From contig CANQWN010000007.1 in assembly GCA_947627575.1 (NCBI GenBank), positions 45,909-109,908 of the forward strand: DNA of 64,000 nucleotides, in the 5' to 3' direction. Shown here one piece after another: positions 16,636 to 24,747 of the stretch. The notes beneath the pieces were generated by a model, which did not search any database, was not told the origin of the DNA, and was given only the letters and a program-made list of their open reading frames with translations. The position numbers and the translations under genes are program-made. The number at the start of each line of letters is the position of its first letter. Within the stretch, counting starts at the first letter, position 1. This DNA comes from an uncultured Clostridia bacterium. Lineage in GTDB: Bacteria; Bacillota; Clostridia; Christensenellales; Borkfalkiaceae.

Positions 16636-18051
16636 TCAGCTTTCGGTATTTGCGCCCTGCCCCTCTTCACCGCCTTCCGTCTGCGGGGCAACGCCATTAT
16701 CCTCCGGTTGCGCCGTACTTTCGGCAAGCGGCTGCGCAGGCGGCTTTTTGCCGTACAGCACCTTTAAAAGTATGGGCGTAAGTATAGACGATACGAGGAT
16801 AAGCAGCACCGTCATTATCATAAACGTGGACGGCAGGGCGTATTGCCCCAACGCCTCGGAAGTGACGGTGGAAGTTACGATAAGCGCAACTTCGCCGCGC
16901 GCCATCATTCCCACGCCGCCTATCGCGCTTTCGCGCCAGCTGTATTTAAAGGCTTTTGCAACCGCGCCGCAACCTATGATTTTGCCTATCAGCCCCATCA
17001 GCACGGCGGCGAAAGCAAACAGTATCATCAGCCCGTTGAAGCCCGTAAAGTTTATATTTGAAATGCCTATGTTTGCGAAGAACACGGGCGCAAACATAGT
17101 GTATGTGCTTACTTCCACCTTTTGGTCCGCATATCTGCTGGCGCGGACGTCGGTTGAAAGCACCACCCCGGCGAGGAACGCGCCCGTTATGTCCGCCACG
17201 CCGAAAATTTCCTCCGCTATCCAGCTGTAACCGAAGCAGACGGCTATCGAAAATATCGAAATACGGTGTGTGGTGGGCCAACGCTTATCCAGCCATTTAA
17301 ACGCTTTGGAAACTACAAATCCCATCGCTATGGCAAAGATGAAAAAGCATATTATCATAATTATTGTGCCGTATATCGTGCTTTTGAAGGCTTCAAACGC
17401 GTTTGCGGCTTGAACGCCCGCGTTAGCCCTGCCTTTGGCAACGCCCGTGATGACGGAAAGCAACACTATGCCTATCACGTCGTCTATTATCGCCGCGGAA
17501 ACTATCGTCGTGCCCAACTTTGTGTTTATCTTACCCAGCTCTTTAAGCACCGAAACGGTTATAGCCACGCTTGTAGCCGTAAGGATAGCGCCTATGAACA
17601 CCCCGCGGAAGATTGCCGTTTCGTCCGCCATTCCCAAACCTATCTTACCGAACGGCAGGGAAATGAGGAAGCCCAAAATCATGGGCACCACAACGCCCGC
17701 GCTTGCCATAAGCACGGCGGCAAGCCCCGTGCTTTTAAGTTCCTTAAGGTTTGTTTCCAGCCCGGTGGAAAACATAAGGAACAGCACGCCTATCTTTGCG
17801 AAAATGCCCAACACCGTGCTGTCCTTCGGCAGATACAGGAAACTTTTATAGGTTATGCCCTCGCCGGTGAAGCCTATAAGCGAAACGCCTAAATTGCCGA
17901 AGATGGCGGGACCTATCAAAATACCCGCTATTATATAGCCGAGAACCTGCGGCAAGCCCAGCTTGCGGAATATCAGCCCGAGTGATTTTGTGGAAAACAA
18001 TATTATCGCCAGCACCATGCAGAAGCCGATTGCCGAATTACCCGAAAACAT
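16636..18051 (-). CDS. CPA2-type cation:proton antiporter (Kef/NapA family)
   Basis: A 471-residue membrane protein with about 12-13 transmembrane segments, exchanging H+ for Na+ or K+. The start FRKLGLPQVLGYIIAGILIGP is typical of the family, and helix-rich stretches with GLETNLKELK, AIIDDVIGI (the paired Asp of the ion site) and GVGMMARGEVALIV are conserved. The C-terminal 40 residues are a Gln/Glu/Ala/Pro-rich cytosolic tail; no RCK/TrkA nucleotide-binding domain follows. GGAGG precedes the ATG. The transported cation cannot be told from sequence alone. Confidence 0.9.
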   Translation of the reverse strand: MFSGNSAIGFCMVLAIILFSTKSLGLIFRKLGLPQVLGYIIAGILIGPAIFGNLGVSLIGFTGEGITYKSFLYLPKDSTVLGIFAKIGVLFLMFSTGLETNLKELKSTGLAAVLMASAGVVVPMILGFLISLPFGKIGLGMADETAIFRGVFIGAILTATSVAITVSVLKELGKINTKLGTTIVSAAIIDDVIGIVLLSVITGVAKGRANAGVQAANAFEAFKSTIYGTIIMIICFFIFAIAMGFVVSKAFKWLDKRWPTTHRISIFSIAVCFGYSWIAEEIFGVADITGAFLAGVVLSTDVRASRYADQKVEVSTYTMFAPVFFANIGISNINFTGFNGLMILFAFAAVLMGLIGKIIGCGAVAKAFKYSWRESAIGGVGMMARGEVALIVTSTVTSEALGQYALPSTFMIMTVLLILVSSILTPILLKVLYGKKPPAQPLAESTAQPEDNGVAPQTEGGEEGQGANTES

Positions 18052-18201
18052 ACTTCATCCCTCCGTTTTTTTCCAACGTATTATGGCACTTAAAAACTTA
18101 AAAGGCAAGCAAAAACGCGCCCATATCATAATAATGCCGATAACTGTTTATAGTTTTCAAAATAATTTTATGTTTTTTTAAAAATATTTTTGCAAATGGG
18201 G

Positions 18202-18229
18202 TTGACAAACAAAAATTATATGCTATAAT
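18202..18229 (+). promoter_or_regulatory. strong promoter of the structured RNA
   Basis: TTGACA (18202-18207), 16-nt spacer, TATAAT (18224-18229) with TGC immediately before the -10 (extended -10). Transcription should start near 18236. Confidence 0.85.
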
Positions 18230-18235
18230 AAAGGT

Positions 18236-18668
18236 ACAAAAAGATAATAACTTACACAAAATGTTAGGTACCAACATTAATATACGGAGTAAGCTATGAC
18301 ATATACGTAGCCGCGAAAGCGGGAAGTACTTTTTGTAACCCCGGTAATCGGGAATATTTGTTCCGAGCGTGGTTCAGCTTAAGCAACCGCCTCTATATGA
18401 TAAGGGAAAAACAAATTTATCGGAGGTGAAGTATGAAACTTTACTTTGCCAGGACGGTAAAACAATAAGGAAGGTGCAGACCGATGTACAATTCTACGTC
18501 GGAGGTCTGATCCCATAGACGGTATTTGATGGGCGCGTCCGTAAGGGGGACGCAGGGTTCGTAAAACCAACAGCCGTAAGGCGCCGTAAAGGGAGAAGAA
18601 CCTCGAAATCAAAACTTAATAAAAAATTTTACGGCGGGCGCGAAATGCGTCCGCCGATGTTTTATTTT
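18236..18668 (+). ncRNA. large structured non-coding RNA, class unassigned
   Basis: About 430 nt between a strong promoter and two terminators, with no credible long ORF. Visible folds include AATGTT/AACATT (18260-18278), CTATG/CGTAG, a CCGC-GAAA-GCGG tetraloop hairpin near 18310-18322, CCCG-gtaat-CGGG near 18340-18352, a closing TAAGC/GCTTA pair around that block, a possible long-range ATTTGTT/AACAAAT contact, CAGACC-GATGTA/TACGTC-GGTCTG (18476-18510) and GCGTCC/GGACGC (18535-18552). I see no RNase P (no GAAAGTC core), tmRNA (no tRNA-like CCA end), 6S or SRP signature. A raiA-type RNA, common in Clostridia, could account for the 5' 200 nt. That is a guess needing a covariance search. Confidence 0.75.
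18433..18468 (+). CDS. possible 11-residue ORF inside the structured RNA
   Basis: ATG at 18433 is preceded at ideal spacing by GGAGGTGAAGT, and reads MKLYFARTVKQ then stop. A ribosome binding site of this quality inside a structured RNA could mean a leader peptide, or it could be an accidental match in a structural purine run. No second line of evidence. Confidence 0.3.
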   Translation: MKLYFARTVKQ

Positions 18669-18715
18669 TTCAGCTCTCCCCTTCCCTTCGCCGCTTCCGC
18701 GGGGAAGGTTTTTTA
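18633..18715 (+). terminator. tandem terminators of the structured RNA
   Basis: First hairpin GGCGGGCGC/GCGTCCGCC (18633-18655), followed by TGTTTTATTTTTT. A second hairpin, CCTTCGCCGC/GCGGGGAAGG (18685-18708), is followed by TTTTTT. Tandem termination suits a highly expressed RNA and shields the convergent yfbR gene. Confidence 0.8.
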
Positions 18716-18731
18716 TTGCGCAAAGAAAAAA

Positions 18732-19316
18732 TCAAAGCCCCTCCAGCTCGTCAAGGGTAAGCATAAACGCGGGGATGAATTTTTCAAAGAAGTATTCCAC
18801 TTCGGGGATATTCCTCGAATGTAAATCGTCCTCTATGCTCTTTTTCGCCTTTTCAAATTCCGTGTTGCCGCAACGGAACTCTTCAAGGCACTTTACGTAG
18901 GCGGAAAGCCTGTCCGCCGCCTTCATAAATTTGTACTCTTCGCTGTCCTTATCGGGCAGGAGGCAGGCGGCGTATTCATCGCGCAGCTCTTCGGGCAAAT
19001 TGTCTGCAAGTTTGCGGCAGGCGTGCGTTTCCAGATCCTTATACGCGCCGTTTATCGAGGCGTTGTAATACTTTATGGGCGTGGGCATATCGCCCGTCAT
19101 AACCTCGCTGCATTCGTGATACATCGCGTAAAAAACAGTTTTGGCGGGGTCGGCGGAACCGCCGAACACCTTATTGTTTATCACGGCAAGCGCGTGCGCG
19201 AACATGGCAACCTGTTGCGAATGTTCCATTATGTTCTCTTCCCTGACGGAACGCATAAGCTGCCATCTCTTTATGTATTTCATTCTGTCCATATAGGCAA
19301 AAAAATTACAGGGCAT
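18732..19316 (-). CDS. yfbR: YfbR-like 5'-deoxynucleotidase (HD superfamily)
   Basis: A 194-residue phosphohydrolase that in E. coli removes phosphate from deoxynucleoside 5'-monophosphates. Similarity runs full length: FFAYMDRMKYIKRWQLMR, EHSQQVAMFAHALA, TGDMPTPIKYYN, LSAYVKCLEE. Metal ligands are His32, His67 and Asp135, but the HD doublet reads His67-Glu68 (YHECSE) where E. coli has His-Asp. It has its own promoter (TTGTCT-16-TATAAT) and a GAGG ribosome binding site, and is a single-gene unit convergent with the structured RNA. Confidence 0.9.
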   Translation of the reverse strand: MPCNFFAYMDRMKYIKRWQLMRSVREENIMEHSQQVAMFAHALAVINNKVFGGSADPAKTVFYAMYHECSEVMTGDMPTPIKYYNASINGAYKDLETHACRKLADNLPEELRDEYAACLLPDKDSEEYKFMKAADRLSAYVKCLEEFRCGNTEFEKAKKSIEDDLHSRNIPEVEYFFEKFIPAFMLTLDELEGL

Positions 19317-19345
19317 AACCTTTTCCTCTCAAAGCGTTTGCAAAC

Positions 19346-19373
19346 ATTATAAACCATTTATTTAAAAAGACAA
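19346..19373 (-). promoter_or_regulatory. yfbR promoter
   Basis: TTGTCT (19368-19373), 16-nt spacer, TATAAT (19346-19351) on the minus strand. A small palindrome GTTTGCAAAC lies just downstream of the -10 and could be an operator. Confidence 0.55.
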
Positions 19374-19393
19374 AACGCTTTTGGGGCGTTTTG
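19371..19393 (-). terminator. terminator of the pyrH-rseP operon
   Basis: CAAAACGC pairs with GCGTTTTG around a CCCAAAA-type loop and is followed on the minus strand by TCTTTTT. It lies after rseP and touches the yfbR -35 box. Confidence 0.7.
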
Positions 19394-19415
19394 AAAAATT
19401 AAGCGCAAAAGGGCT

Positions 19416-20537
19416 TCATACGAATTGCAGAATATCTATAAGCACGGCAAAGACGAGTATGGCCACAAACCCCGCCGCGTGTATAACCGCCTCCACTTTG
19501 CGCGGCACGGGCTTGCGGAATATCCACTCTATCAGGCAGAAAATAACTTTGCTTCCGTCCAGCGAAGGTATTGGCAACAGGTTGAACACGGCAAGATTTA
19601 CGCCTATATACGCCGCTATTTCCAAAAAGCTCTGCGCCCCCTGCGAAGCTATGCGCGAAGTAAGTTTTATCGTGGTGACGGGTCCGCCGACGGCGGAAAG
19701 CCCCAGATGCCCCGTCAAAAGTTCGCCCAACACTTTGAATATGGTACCCGCTATGCGGAACGAGTACATAAACGCGCGCCCGATCGTTTCAAAGAACCCG
19801 AAGCGGAAATTTTGCGTGCCTATATCGTAATAGTACACCGTCTCTCCGTTGGTCTCTTCGCCGTAAGTGCCTATGCCCAAGGCGTTCCACAGCTTATATA
19901 CCTGCGAAGAATTTTCAAAATCGCAGTCGGCGCGCAAAATTATGTCCACGGTGCGCGTTTCGCCCCCGCGGTAAACTTTTACGGGGACGGAATCGCCCGC
20001 GTGTTTGCCGTCTAACGCCGTCATCGCGTCGGTGGTGAGATATATCCCCCTGCCGCCTATTTCGAGGATTAAATCCCCTTCCGCAAGGCAGTATTCGGCG
20101 GAAATTTCCTCCGGCGGGGGAGTTACCGAACCCACCTTAAACGTCAACTGCCCGAATGCGAACATTGAAATGATAATAATAAAAAGCGCCGTCAGATAAT
20201 TCATAAGCGGACCGCACACAAGCACTATTATCCGCTTCCAGGGCGCTTTATTATTGAAGTCGTTCTCGCTTTTGCCTTCCGCGTCCTCGCCTTCGAAGGC
20301 GCAAAAACCGCCCAAAGGCAACAGGCGCACGCTGAAAAGCTGTCCGCTTTTTTTAAATCTGTGTTTGAAAATTTTGGGACCGAACCCTATTGCAAATTCG
20401 CTGATTCCGAATTTAAGCGCTTTCCCCGCAAGGTAATGCCCGAATTCGTGTACGGTTATCATAACAAGCAATATAAGTATTGCCAGCAGTACCGACAACA
20501 CGGTATTCATTACCGAAGAAAAAGAAAGCAAATTCAT
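19416..20537 (-). CDS. rseP: RseP-type site-2 protease (intramembrane zinc metalloprotease)
   Basis: A 373-residue membrane protease that cuts regulatory proteins within the bilayer (RasP in B. subtilis). HEFGH in the first membrane helix and the downstream IPSLDG motif supply the zinc ligands. One PDZ domain lies between (about residues 120-210, with LAEGDLILEIGGRGI). The ORF track adds 41 residues that overlap dxr; the ATG at 20537, two bases after the dxr stop with GGGTGA upstream, gives the normal N-terminus. Confidence 0.93.
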   Translation of the reverse strand: MNLLSFSSVMNTVLSVLLAILILLVMITVHEFGHYLAGKALKFGISEFAIGFGPKIFKHRFKKSGQLFSVRLLPLGGFCAFEGEDAEGKSENDFNNKAPWKRIIVLVCGPLMNYLTALFIIIISMFAFGQLTFKVGSVTPPPEEISAEYCLAEGDLILEIGGRGIYLTTDAMTALDGKHAGDSVPVKVYRGGETRTVDIILRADCDFENSSQVYKLWNALGIGTYGEETNGETVYYYDIGTQNFRFGFFETIGRAFMYSFRIAGTIFKVLGELLTGHLGLSAVGGPVTTIKLTSRIASQGAQSFLEIAAYIGVNLAVFNLLPIPSLDGSKVIFCLIEWIFRKPVPRKVEAVIHAAGFVAILVFAVLIDILQFV

Positions 20538-20539
20538 CG

Positions 20540-21625
20540 TCACCCGTCCATATATTCTGCCGCAATCCTCCTCGCGGCGGCGTCTGCCCTTACAAGCGAA
20601 GCCATATCGGCAAGCTTTTCCCGCGGGGTTTTGCGCAGAGTATATTCCACAACCCCGCAAATGCGCGTAAAAGGTATCCTGCCGCCTAAAAACGCGCTTA
20701 CCGCCGTCTCGTCCGCCGCGTTAAGCACGCAGGGCGCAATCCCGCCCTCGTACGCGGCTTGCATACCCAGCGCAAAGCAGGGATATCTGCGCACGTCAAG
20801 CGGCAAAAATTCAAGCGTAAACGCCTTGCCGAAATCCAGATTTTCCAGCCCGCAATCCAGCCGTTCGGGATAGGACAGCGCAAGCTGTATGGGCAATTTC
20901 ATATCCGGCTTGTTCATCTGCGCCAGAATGGCGCCGTCCGCAAACTGCACCATGGAATGTACTATGCTTTGCGGGTGTATCACGGCGGTTATATCCCCGT
21001 ACGGCGTGCCGTACAAAAAGTGCGCCTCCATCACCTCGTAAGCCTTGTTCATGAGCGTGGCGCTGTCCACGGTAACCTTTTTGCCCATATTCCACGTGGG
21101 ATGTTTAAGCGCAAGTTCGGGCGTGACGCGTTCAAGCTCGCTTTCGTCCGCGTCCCTGAAAGGTCCGCCGCTTGCCGTAATTATAAGTTTTTCGGCTTTT
21201 CTTTCCCCGAAGCCGAGGCATTGCCAGATGGCGGAATGTTCGCTGTCCACGGGGATTATGCGCGCGCCCGTCTTTTTTGCAAGCGCGATGATAATTTCGC
21301 CGCCGCACACAAGCGTTTCCTTATTTGCAAGGGCAAGCGTTTTGCCCGCCGCAACGGCGGCAAAGCTGTAAGCCAGCCCCGCGAAACCGGAGGCGGCGTT
21401 GAAGATTATATCCGCCTCTTCCAAAGCGGCGAGGGGCGTGCAGTCGCCGCTGTCCGCCGTGCCGTAAAATTTGGGCGAAAGCGCCTTAACCTGCCGTTCG
21501 AAAAGCCCGCCGCGCCTGCCCGCGCACAGCGCGATTATGCGGAATTTATCGGGGTGGCGCAGGCACACTTCTATCGCCTGCGTGCCTATCGAACCCGTAC
21601 TTCCTATAAGGGAAACTTTTTTCAT
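20540..21625 (-). CDS. dxr: 1-deoxy-D-xylulose 5-phosphate reductoisomerase
   Basis: Second enzyme of the MEP isoprenoid pathway (361 residues). It rearranges and reduces DXP to 2-C-methylerythritol 4-phosphate with NADPH. GSTGSIGTQ is the NADPH loop, LANKETLVCGG and VDSEHSAIWQCL hold metal/substrate residues, and MNKAYEVMEAHFL follows. A TATAAT box lies only 5 nt before the ATG and there is no ribosome binding site, so this gene may be read from a leaderless mRNA as well as from upstream. Confidence 0.97.
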   Translation of the reverse strand: MKKVSLIGSTGSIGTQAIEVCLRHPDKFRIIALCAGRRGGLFERQVKALSPKFYGTADSGDCTPLAALEEADIIFNAASGFAGLAYSFAAVAAGKTLALANKETLVCGGEIIIALAKKTGARIIPVDSEHSAIWQCLGFGERKAEKLIITASGGPFRDADESELERVTPELALKHPTWNMGKKVTVDSATLMNKAYEVMEAHFLYGTPYGDITAVIHPQSIVHSMVQFADGAILAQMNKPDMKLPIQLALSYPERLDCGLENLDFGKAFTLEFLPLDVRRYPCFALGMQAAYEGGIAPCVLNAADETAVSAFLGGRIPFTRICGVVEYTLRKTPREKLADMASLVRADAAARRIAAEYMDG

Positions 21626-21630
21626 TTTAT

Positions 21631-21636
21631 ATTATA
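21631..21636 (-). promoter_or_regulatory. dxr -10 box, predicts a leaderless mRNA
   Basis: TATAAT on the minus strand ends 5 nt before the dxr ATG. The best -35 (TTGTCA) is 19 nt upstream, longer than ideal. No Shine-Dalgarno sequence is present in ATAAA-ATG. Confidence 0.55.
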
Positions 21637-21659
21637 CCCGTTTTTTTTCAAATAATGAC

Positions 21660-21683
21660 AAAAGCCCCGAAACGGGGCTTTTA
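21660..21683 (-). terminator. terminator or attenuator between cdsA and dxr
   Basis: AAAAGCCCCG/CGGGGCTTTT with a 3-nt loop, followed on the minus strand by TTTTGTCATT. It splits the pyrH-cdsA unit from dxr-rseP, which has its own -10 box. Confidence 0.65.
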
Positions 21684-21693
21684 AATGCGTGTT

Positions 21694-22605
21694 TTAAAGC
21701 GAAGATATAAGGAAAAGCGCAAAAACAGCAACGCCGCAGAACAGAATACTGTCAAATCTGTCCAGAACTCCGCCGTGCCCCGGCATTATGTTCCCCATAT
21801 CCTTTACGCCGAACCTGCGCTTTATCGCGCTTTCCGTCAGGTCCCCCGCCTGCCCTATCACGGCAAGCGCAAGCCCGAACAGAAGGAACAGCACTGCGGG
21901 GTGCATATTCACCGAAAACGCCAACGTAAGCCCTGCCGCCTTGCACAGTCCCAAACTTACGTAATAGGCGATAACGCCGCCCGCCATACCGCCTATAAGC
22001 CCGCCGGCGGCGCCTATTACCGTCTTGTTGGGGCTTGTGCGGGGCGCAAGTTTATACGGCACGTATTTGCCCAAAAATTTGCCCGTAAAGTACGCGCAGG
22101 TATCCGTAAGCGAAACAGCCGCAAATATAAGTATAAGCGCGGACAGCGAATTGGAAGAAAGGTGATTAACCGCCGAAAGCATGCAGAACAGCAAGCCGCA
22201 GTACGCCGCGCCTCCGGCAGCCAGACCGAAGTTTTTAAAGCCGCATTTGCATACGCAGGTTATTATAAGCGAAGCCGCAAGAAATACCCCGAACAGCAAC
22301 GCCGCGCCCGCAAAGCCGGGCCACAGCGCGACGGGGGTTCCGCCGGATATGCCGTCCGCTATTATTATCGCGACAAAGACGGCGCAAACCGCCGCGCAAA
22401 AAGCCGCAACCGTTATGCGGAGCTGTTCCGGCAGACGGGCGGCGCGGGTAAATTCAAGGGCGGCTATAACCGAAGCCGCGCAGAAAAACGCGTCGAAGCC
22501 CAAAGCTCCCCAGCCCGACGGAACAAAACATTTGATTACGAACAGCGCAAGCCATATCGCAAAATATACCGCGCCGGAAATTATCCTTATCCGCATATTA
22601 TTCAT
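21694..22605 (-). CDS. cdsA: phosphatidate cytidylyltransferase
   Basis: Integral membrane enzyme (303 residues, about 8 helices) that makes CDP-diacylglycerol for phospholipid synthesis. The family signature near the C-terminus is intact: SAIKRRFGVKDMGNIMPGHG followed by GVLDRFDS. Its start overlaps the uppS stop by four bases (ATGA), implying coupling. Confidence 0.95.
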   Translation of the reverse strand: MNNMRIRIISGAVYFAIWLALFVIKCFVPSGWGALGFDAFFCAASVIAALEFTRAARLPEQLRITVAAFCAAVCAVFVAIIIADGISGGTPVALWPGFAGAALLFGVFLAASLIITCVCKCGFKNFGLAAGGAAYCGLLFCMLSAVNHLSSNSLSALILIFAAVSLTDTCAYFTGKFLGKYVPYKLAPRTSPNKTVIGAAGGLIGGMAGGVIAYYVSLGLCKAAGLTLAFSVNMHPAVLFLLFGLALAVIGQAGDLTESAIKRRFGVKDMGNIMPGHGGVLDRFDSILFCGVAVFALFLISSL

Positions 22606-23300
22606 TTATCATCCTCTATTTTGCCGAAACGGCGGTTTCTGTGCGAGTATTCTTCAAGCGCGGAAGAAAACAATTCATCCGTGAAATCGGGGAAAAGCAC
22701 GTCGGTAAAATACAACTCGGCATACGCCGCCTGCCAAATAAGAAAATTGGAAAGGCGCAACTCTCCCCCCGTCCTGATTATAAAGTCGGGGTCGGGTATG
22801 CCGCCGGTATATAATAACGAAGAAAATTTTTCTTCCGAAATATCTTCGCCCGCTTCGGCGGCGCGCTTCGCCGCGTTTAAAATTTCGGCGCGCCCGCCGT
22901 AATTTATAGCGAATATAACGCAAAAATCCGCGTTTTCGGGCGAGTTTTCCTCACCCTCGATAAGTTTAAGGCGCACGTCCGGCGGTAAAACGGACAGGTC
23001 GCCTATCACCCGCACCTCCGAATTCTGCGCGTAAAGTTTTTTTACGTTATCGTCGAAATATTTCCTCAACAGATTGAACAGTCCGTCAAGTTCCTTGCGC
23101 GGTCTTGCCAGATTTTCGGTGGACAGCACATAGAGGGTGAGATATTTCACCCCCGATTGTTTGGCGCGGGATATAAGCCCTATCATTCTGTTCATTCCCG
23201 CACGGTGCCCCAAACTGCGCGGCAACCTGCGTTTACGCGCCCATCTGCCGTTGCCGTCCATAATTATGCCTACGTGACGGGGTATGTTGCCGACGGTCAT
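22602..23300 (-). CDS. uppS: undecaprenyl diphosphate synthase
   Basis: A cis-prenyltransferase (232 residues) that makes the C55 carrier lipid for cell-wall synthesis. The N-terminal GIIMDGNGRWARKR holds the catalytic Asp, LGHRAGM follows, and the C-terminal DPDFIIRTGGELRLSNFLIW is the conserved region V. It starts one base after frr. Placement with cdsA, dxr and rseP is the standard envelope cluster. Confidence 0.97.
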   Translation of the reverse strand: MTVGNIPRHVGIIMDGNGRWARKRRLPRSLGHRAGMNRMIGLISRAKQSGVKYLTLYVLSTENLARPRKELDGLFNLLRKYFDDNVKKLYAQNSEVRVIGDLSVLPPDVRLKLIEGEENSPENADFCVIFAINYGGRAEILNAAKRAAEAGEDISEEKFSSLLYTGGIPDPDFIIRTGGELRLSNFLIWQAAYAELYFTDVLFPDFTDELFSSALEEYSHRNRRFGKIEDDK

Positions 23301-23301
23301 A

Positions 23302-23874
23302 TCAAACGGTCATTATTTCCTTTTCTTTGGCGCTTACAAGCGCGTCTATTTCCGCTATGGAATCCGATACGGTCTTTTCTATTTCCTTTTCGCACAGGGC
23401 GCATTCGTCCTCGGAAAGGGTTTTGTCGTTCTTCAATTTTTTAACGCCGTCCATCGCGTCGCGGCGGGTGTTGCGCACCGCCACCTTGCAATCTTCGCCC
23501 ATCTTCCTCACCTGTTTTGTGAGGTCGCGGCGGCGTTCTTCGGTAAGTTCGGGGAAAACGAGGCGTATAACTTTGCCGTCGTTGGTGGGATTTATGCCTA
23601 TGCTTGAAACCTGCAAAGCCTTTTCGATGGATTTAAGCAGGGATATGTCCCACGGGGCGATTACAAGGCATCTGCCTTCCTGTACGGAAACGCTTGCCGT
23701 CTGCGCAATGGGCGTGGCGACGCCGTAATAATCCACCGTTATCTTGTCTATTACATGGGGATTTGCCCTGCCCGCGCGCACGGACGCGTAATCTTCTTTA
23801 AGTATGCTTTTGGATTTTTCCAATTTGTCCTCAAGGATAAGCAAAATTTCCTGTGCTTTTTCGTTCTCTATCAT
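23302..23874 (-). CDS. frr: ribosome recycling factor
   Basis: A 190-residue tRNA-shaped factor that splits post-termination ribosomes with EF-G. Conserved blocks: VRAGRANPHVIDKITVDYYG, IGINPTNDGKVIRLVFPELTEERR and the helical tail. It lies 10 nt after pyrH. Confidence 0.97.
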   Translation of the reverse strand: MIENEKAQEILLILEDKLEKSKSILKEDYASVRAGRANPHVIDKITVDYYGVATPIAQTASVSVQEGRCLVIAPWDISLLKSIEKALQVSSIGINPTNDGKVIRLVFPELTEERRRDLTKQVRKMGEDCKVAVRNTRRDAMDGVKKLKNDKTLSEDECALCEKEIEKTVSDSIAEIDALVSAKEKEIMTV

Positions 23875-23884
23875 ATTTCACCTC

Positions 23885-24595
23885 TTATTTATTGTCTATC
23901 AAAGTTCCTATCTTCTCACCGCATACGGCTTTCTTTATCGAATCCTCTTCGTCCAGCCCGAAAGCAAGCACGGGGATATCGTTTTCCATACACATCGTAG
24001 CGGCGGTTGCGTCCATAGCCTTTATACCGTTTTTAATCACGTCGATATAATTGATATGTTCGTACTTTTTCGCATCGGGGTTAAGTTTGGGGTCGCTGTC
24101 GTAAATGCCGTCTATGTTCTTCGCCATCATCAGCACTTCCGCCTGAATTTCGCAGGCGCGTTGCGCCGCCGCGGTGTCGGTAGAACAATACGGGTTGCCC
24201 GTGCCGCACGCCATAATAACTATCCTGCCCTTTTCAAAGTGGTGCAAAGCCTTGCGCAGAATGTACGGTTCCGCAACGGAAGTCATAATAAGCGCGGTCT
24301 GCACGCGGGTGGGTATACCGCGCTGTTCCAAAGCGTCCATCATGGCAAGCGAGTTCATAACCGTGGCAAGCATACCCATATGGTCCGCGGTGGTGCGTTC
24401 CATCTTTTTGCCCTGCCTGCCGCGCCAGAAATTTCCGCCGCCTATTACCAAAGCTATTTCAACGCCCATATTGTGGACTTCCGCAATCTGGTTTACAACT
24501 TTGGAAATTACGTTTTCGTCGATTCCGTGCCCCAACTTGCCGGCAAGCGCTTCGCCGGAAAGCTTTATAAGCACTCTTTTATATTTAGGTGTCAT
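23885..24595 (-). CDS. pyrH: UMP kinase
   Basis: A hexameric amino-acid-kinase-fold enzyme (236 residues) that phosphorylates UMP to UDP. LIKLSGEALAG, VIGGGNFWRG, TADHMGMLATVMN and GTGNPYCSTDTAA mark the ATP and UMP sites. First gene of its operon here, with its own promoter, because a divergent module separates it from tsf. Confidence 0.97.
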   Translation of the reverse strand: MTPKYKRVLIKLSGEALAGKLGHGIDENVISKVVNQIAEVHNMGVEIALVIGGGNFWRGRQGKKMERTTADHMGMLATVMNSLAMMDALEQRGIPTRVQTALIMTSVAEPYILRKALHHFEKGRIVIMACGTGNPYCSTDTAAAQRACEIQAEVLMMAKNIDGIYDSDPKLNPDAKKYEHINYIDVIKNGIKAMDATAATMCMENDIPVLAFGLDEEDSIKKAVCGEKIGTLIDNK

Positions 24596-24622
24596 AATTT
24601 CCCCTCTCGGATTGTTGTCAGT

Positions 24623-24651
24623 ATTATAACATACCCAGCGATAAATTTCAA
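24623..24651 (-). promoter_or_regulatory. pyrH operon promoter
   Basis: TTGAAA (24646-24651), 17-nt spacer ending TGT, TATAAT (24623-24628) on the minus strand, with GAGAGG ahead of the pyrH ATG. Confidence 0.8.
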
Positions 24652-24694
24652 TAATTTTACGCGTTTTGGGCGGAATAAAGTTTTGGCGCGAAAA

Positions 24695-24722
24695 AAGCCC
24701 GCGGAATATCCCCGCGGGCTTT
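24695..24722 (-). terminator. terminator after the 460-aa membrane gene
   Basis: AAAGCCCGCGG/CCGCGGGCTTT with A- and T-runs on either side. It separates the XRE-linked membrane gene from pyrH. Confidence 0.75.
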
Positions 24723-24747
24723 AAAAACCTGTGCTTTCAATATTGCG

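Noticed and set aside
18379-18612. 77-residue minus-strand ORF across the structured RNA
   Set aside because: It runs against a strong promoter and terminator pair and has no ribosome binding site.
18236-18668. RNase P RNA, tmRNA or group II intron identity for the structured RNA
   Set aside because: The GAAAGTC-type RNase P core, the tRNA-like end of tmRNA, and the domain V pattern and GTGYG start of group II introns are all missing.
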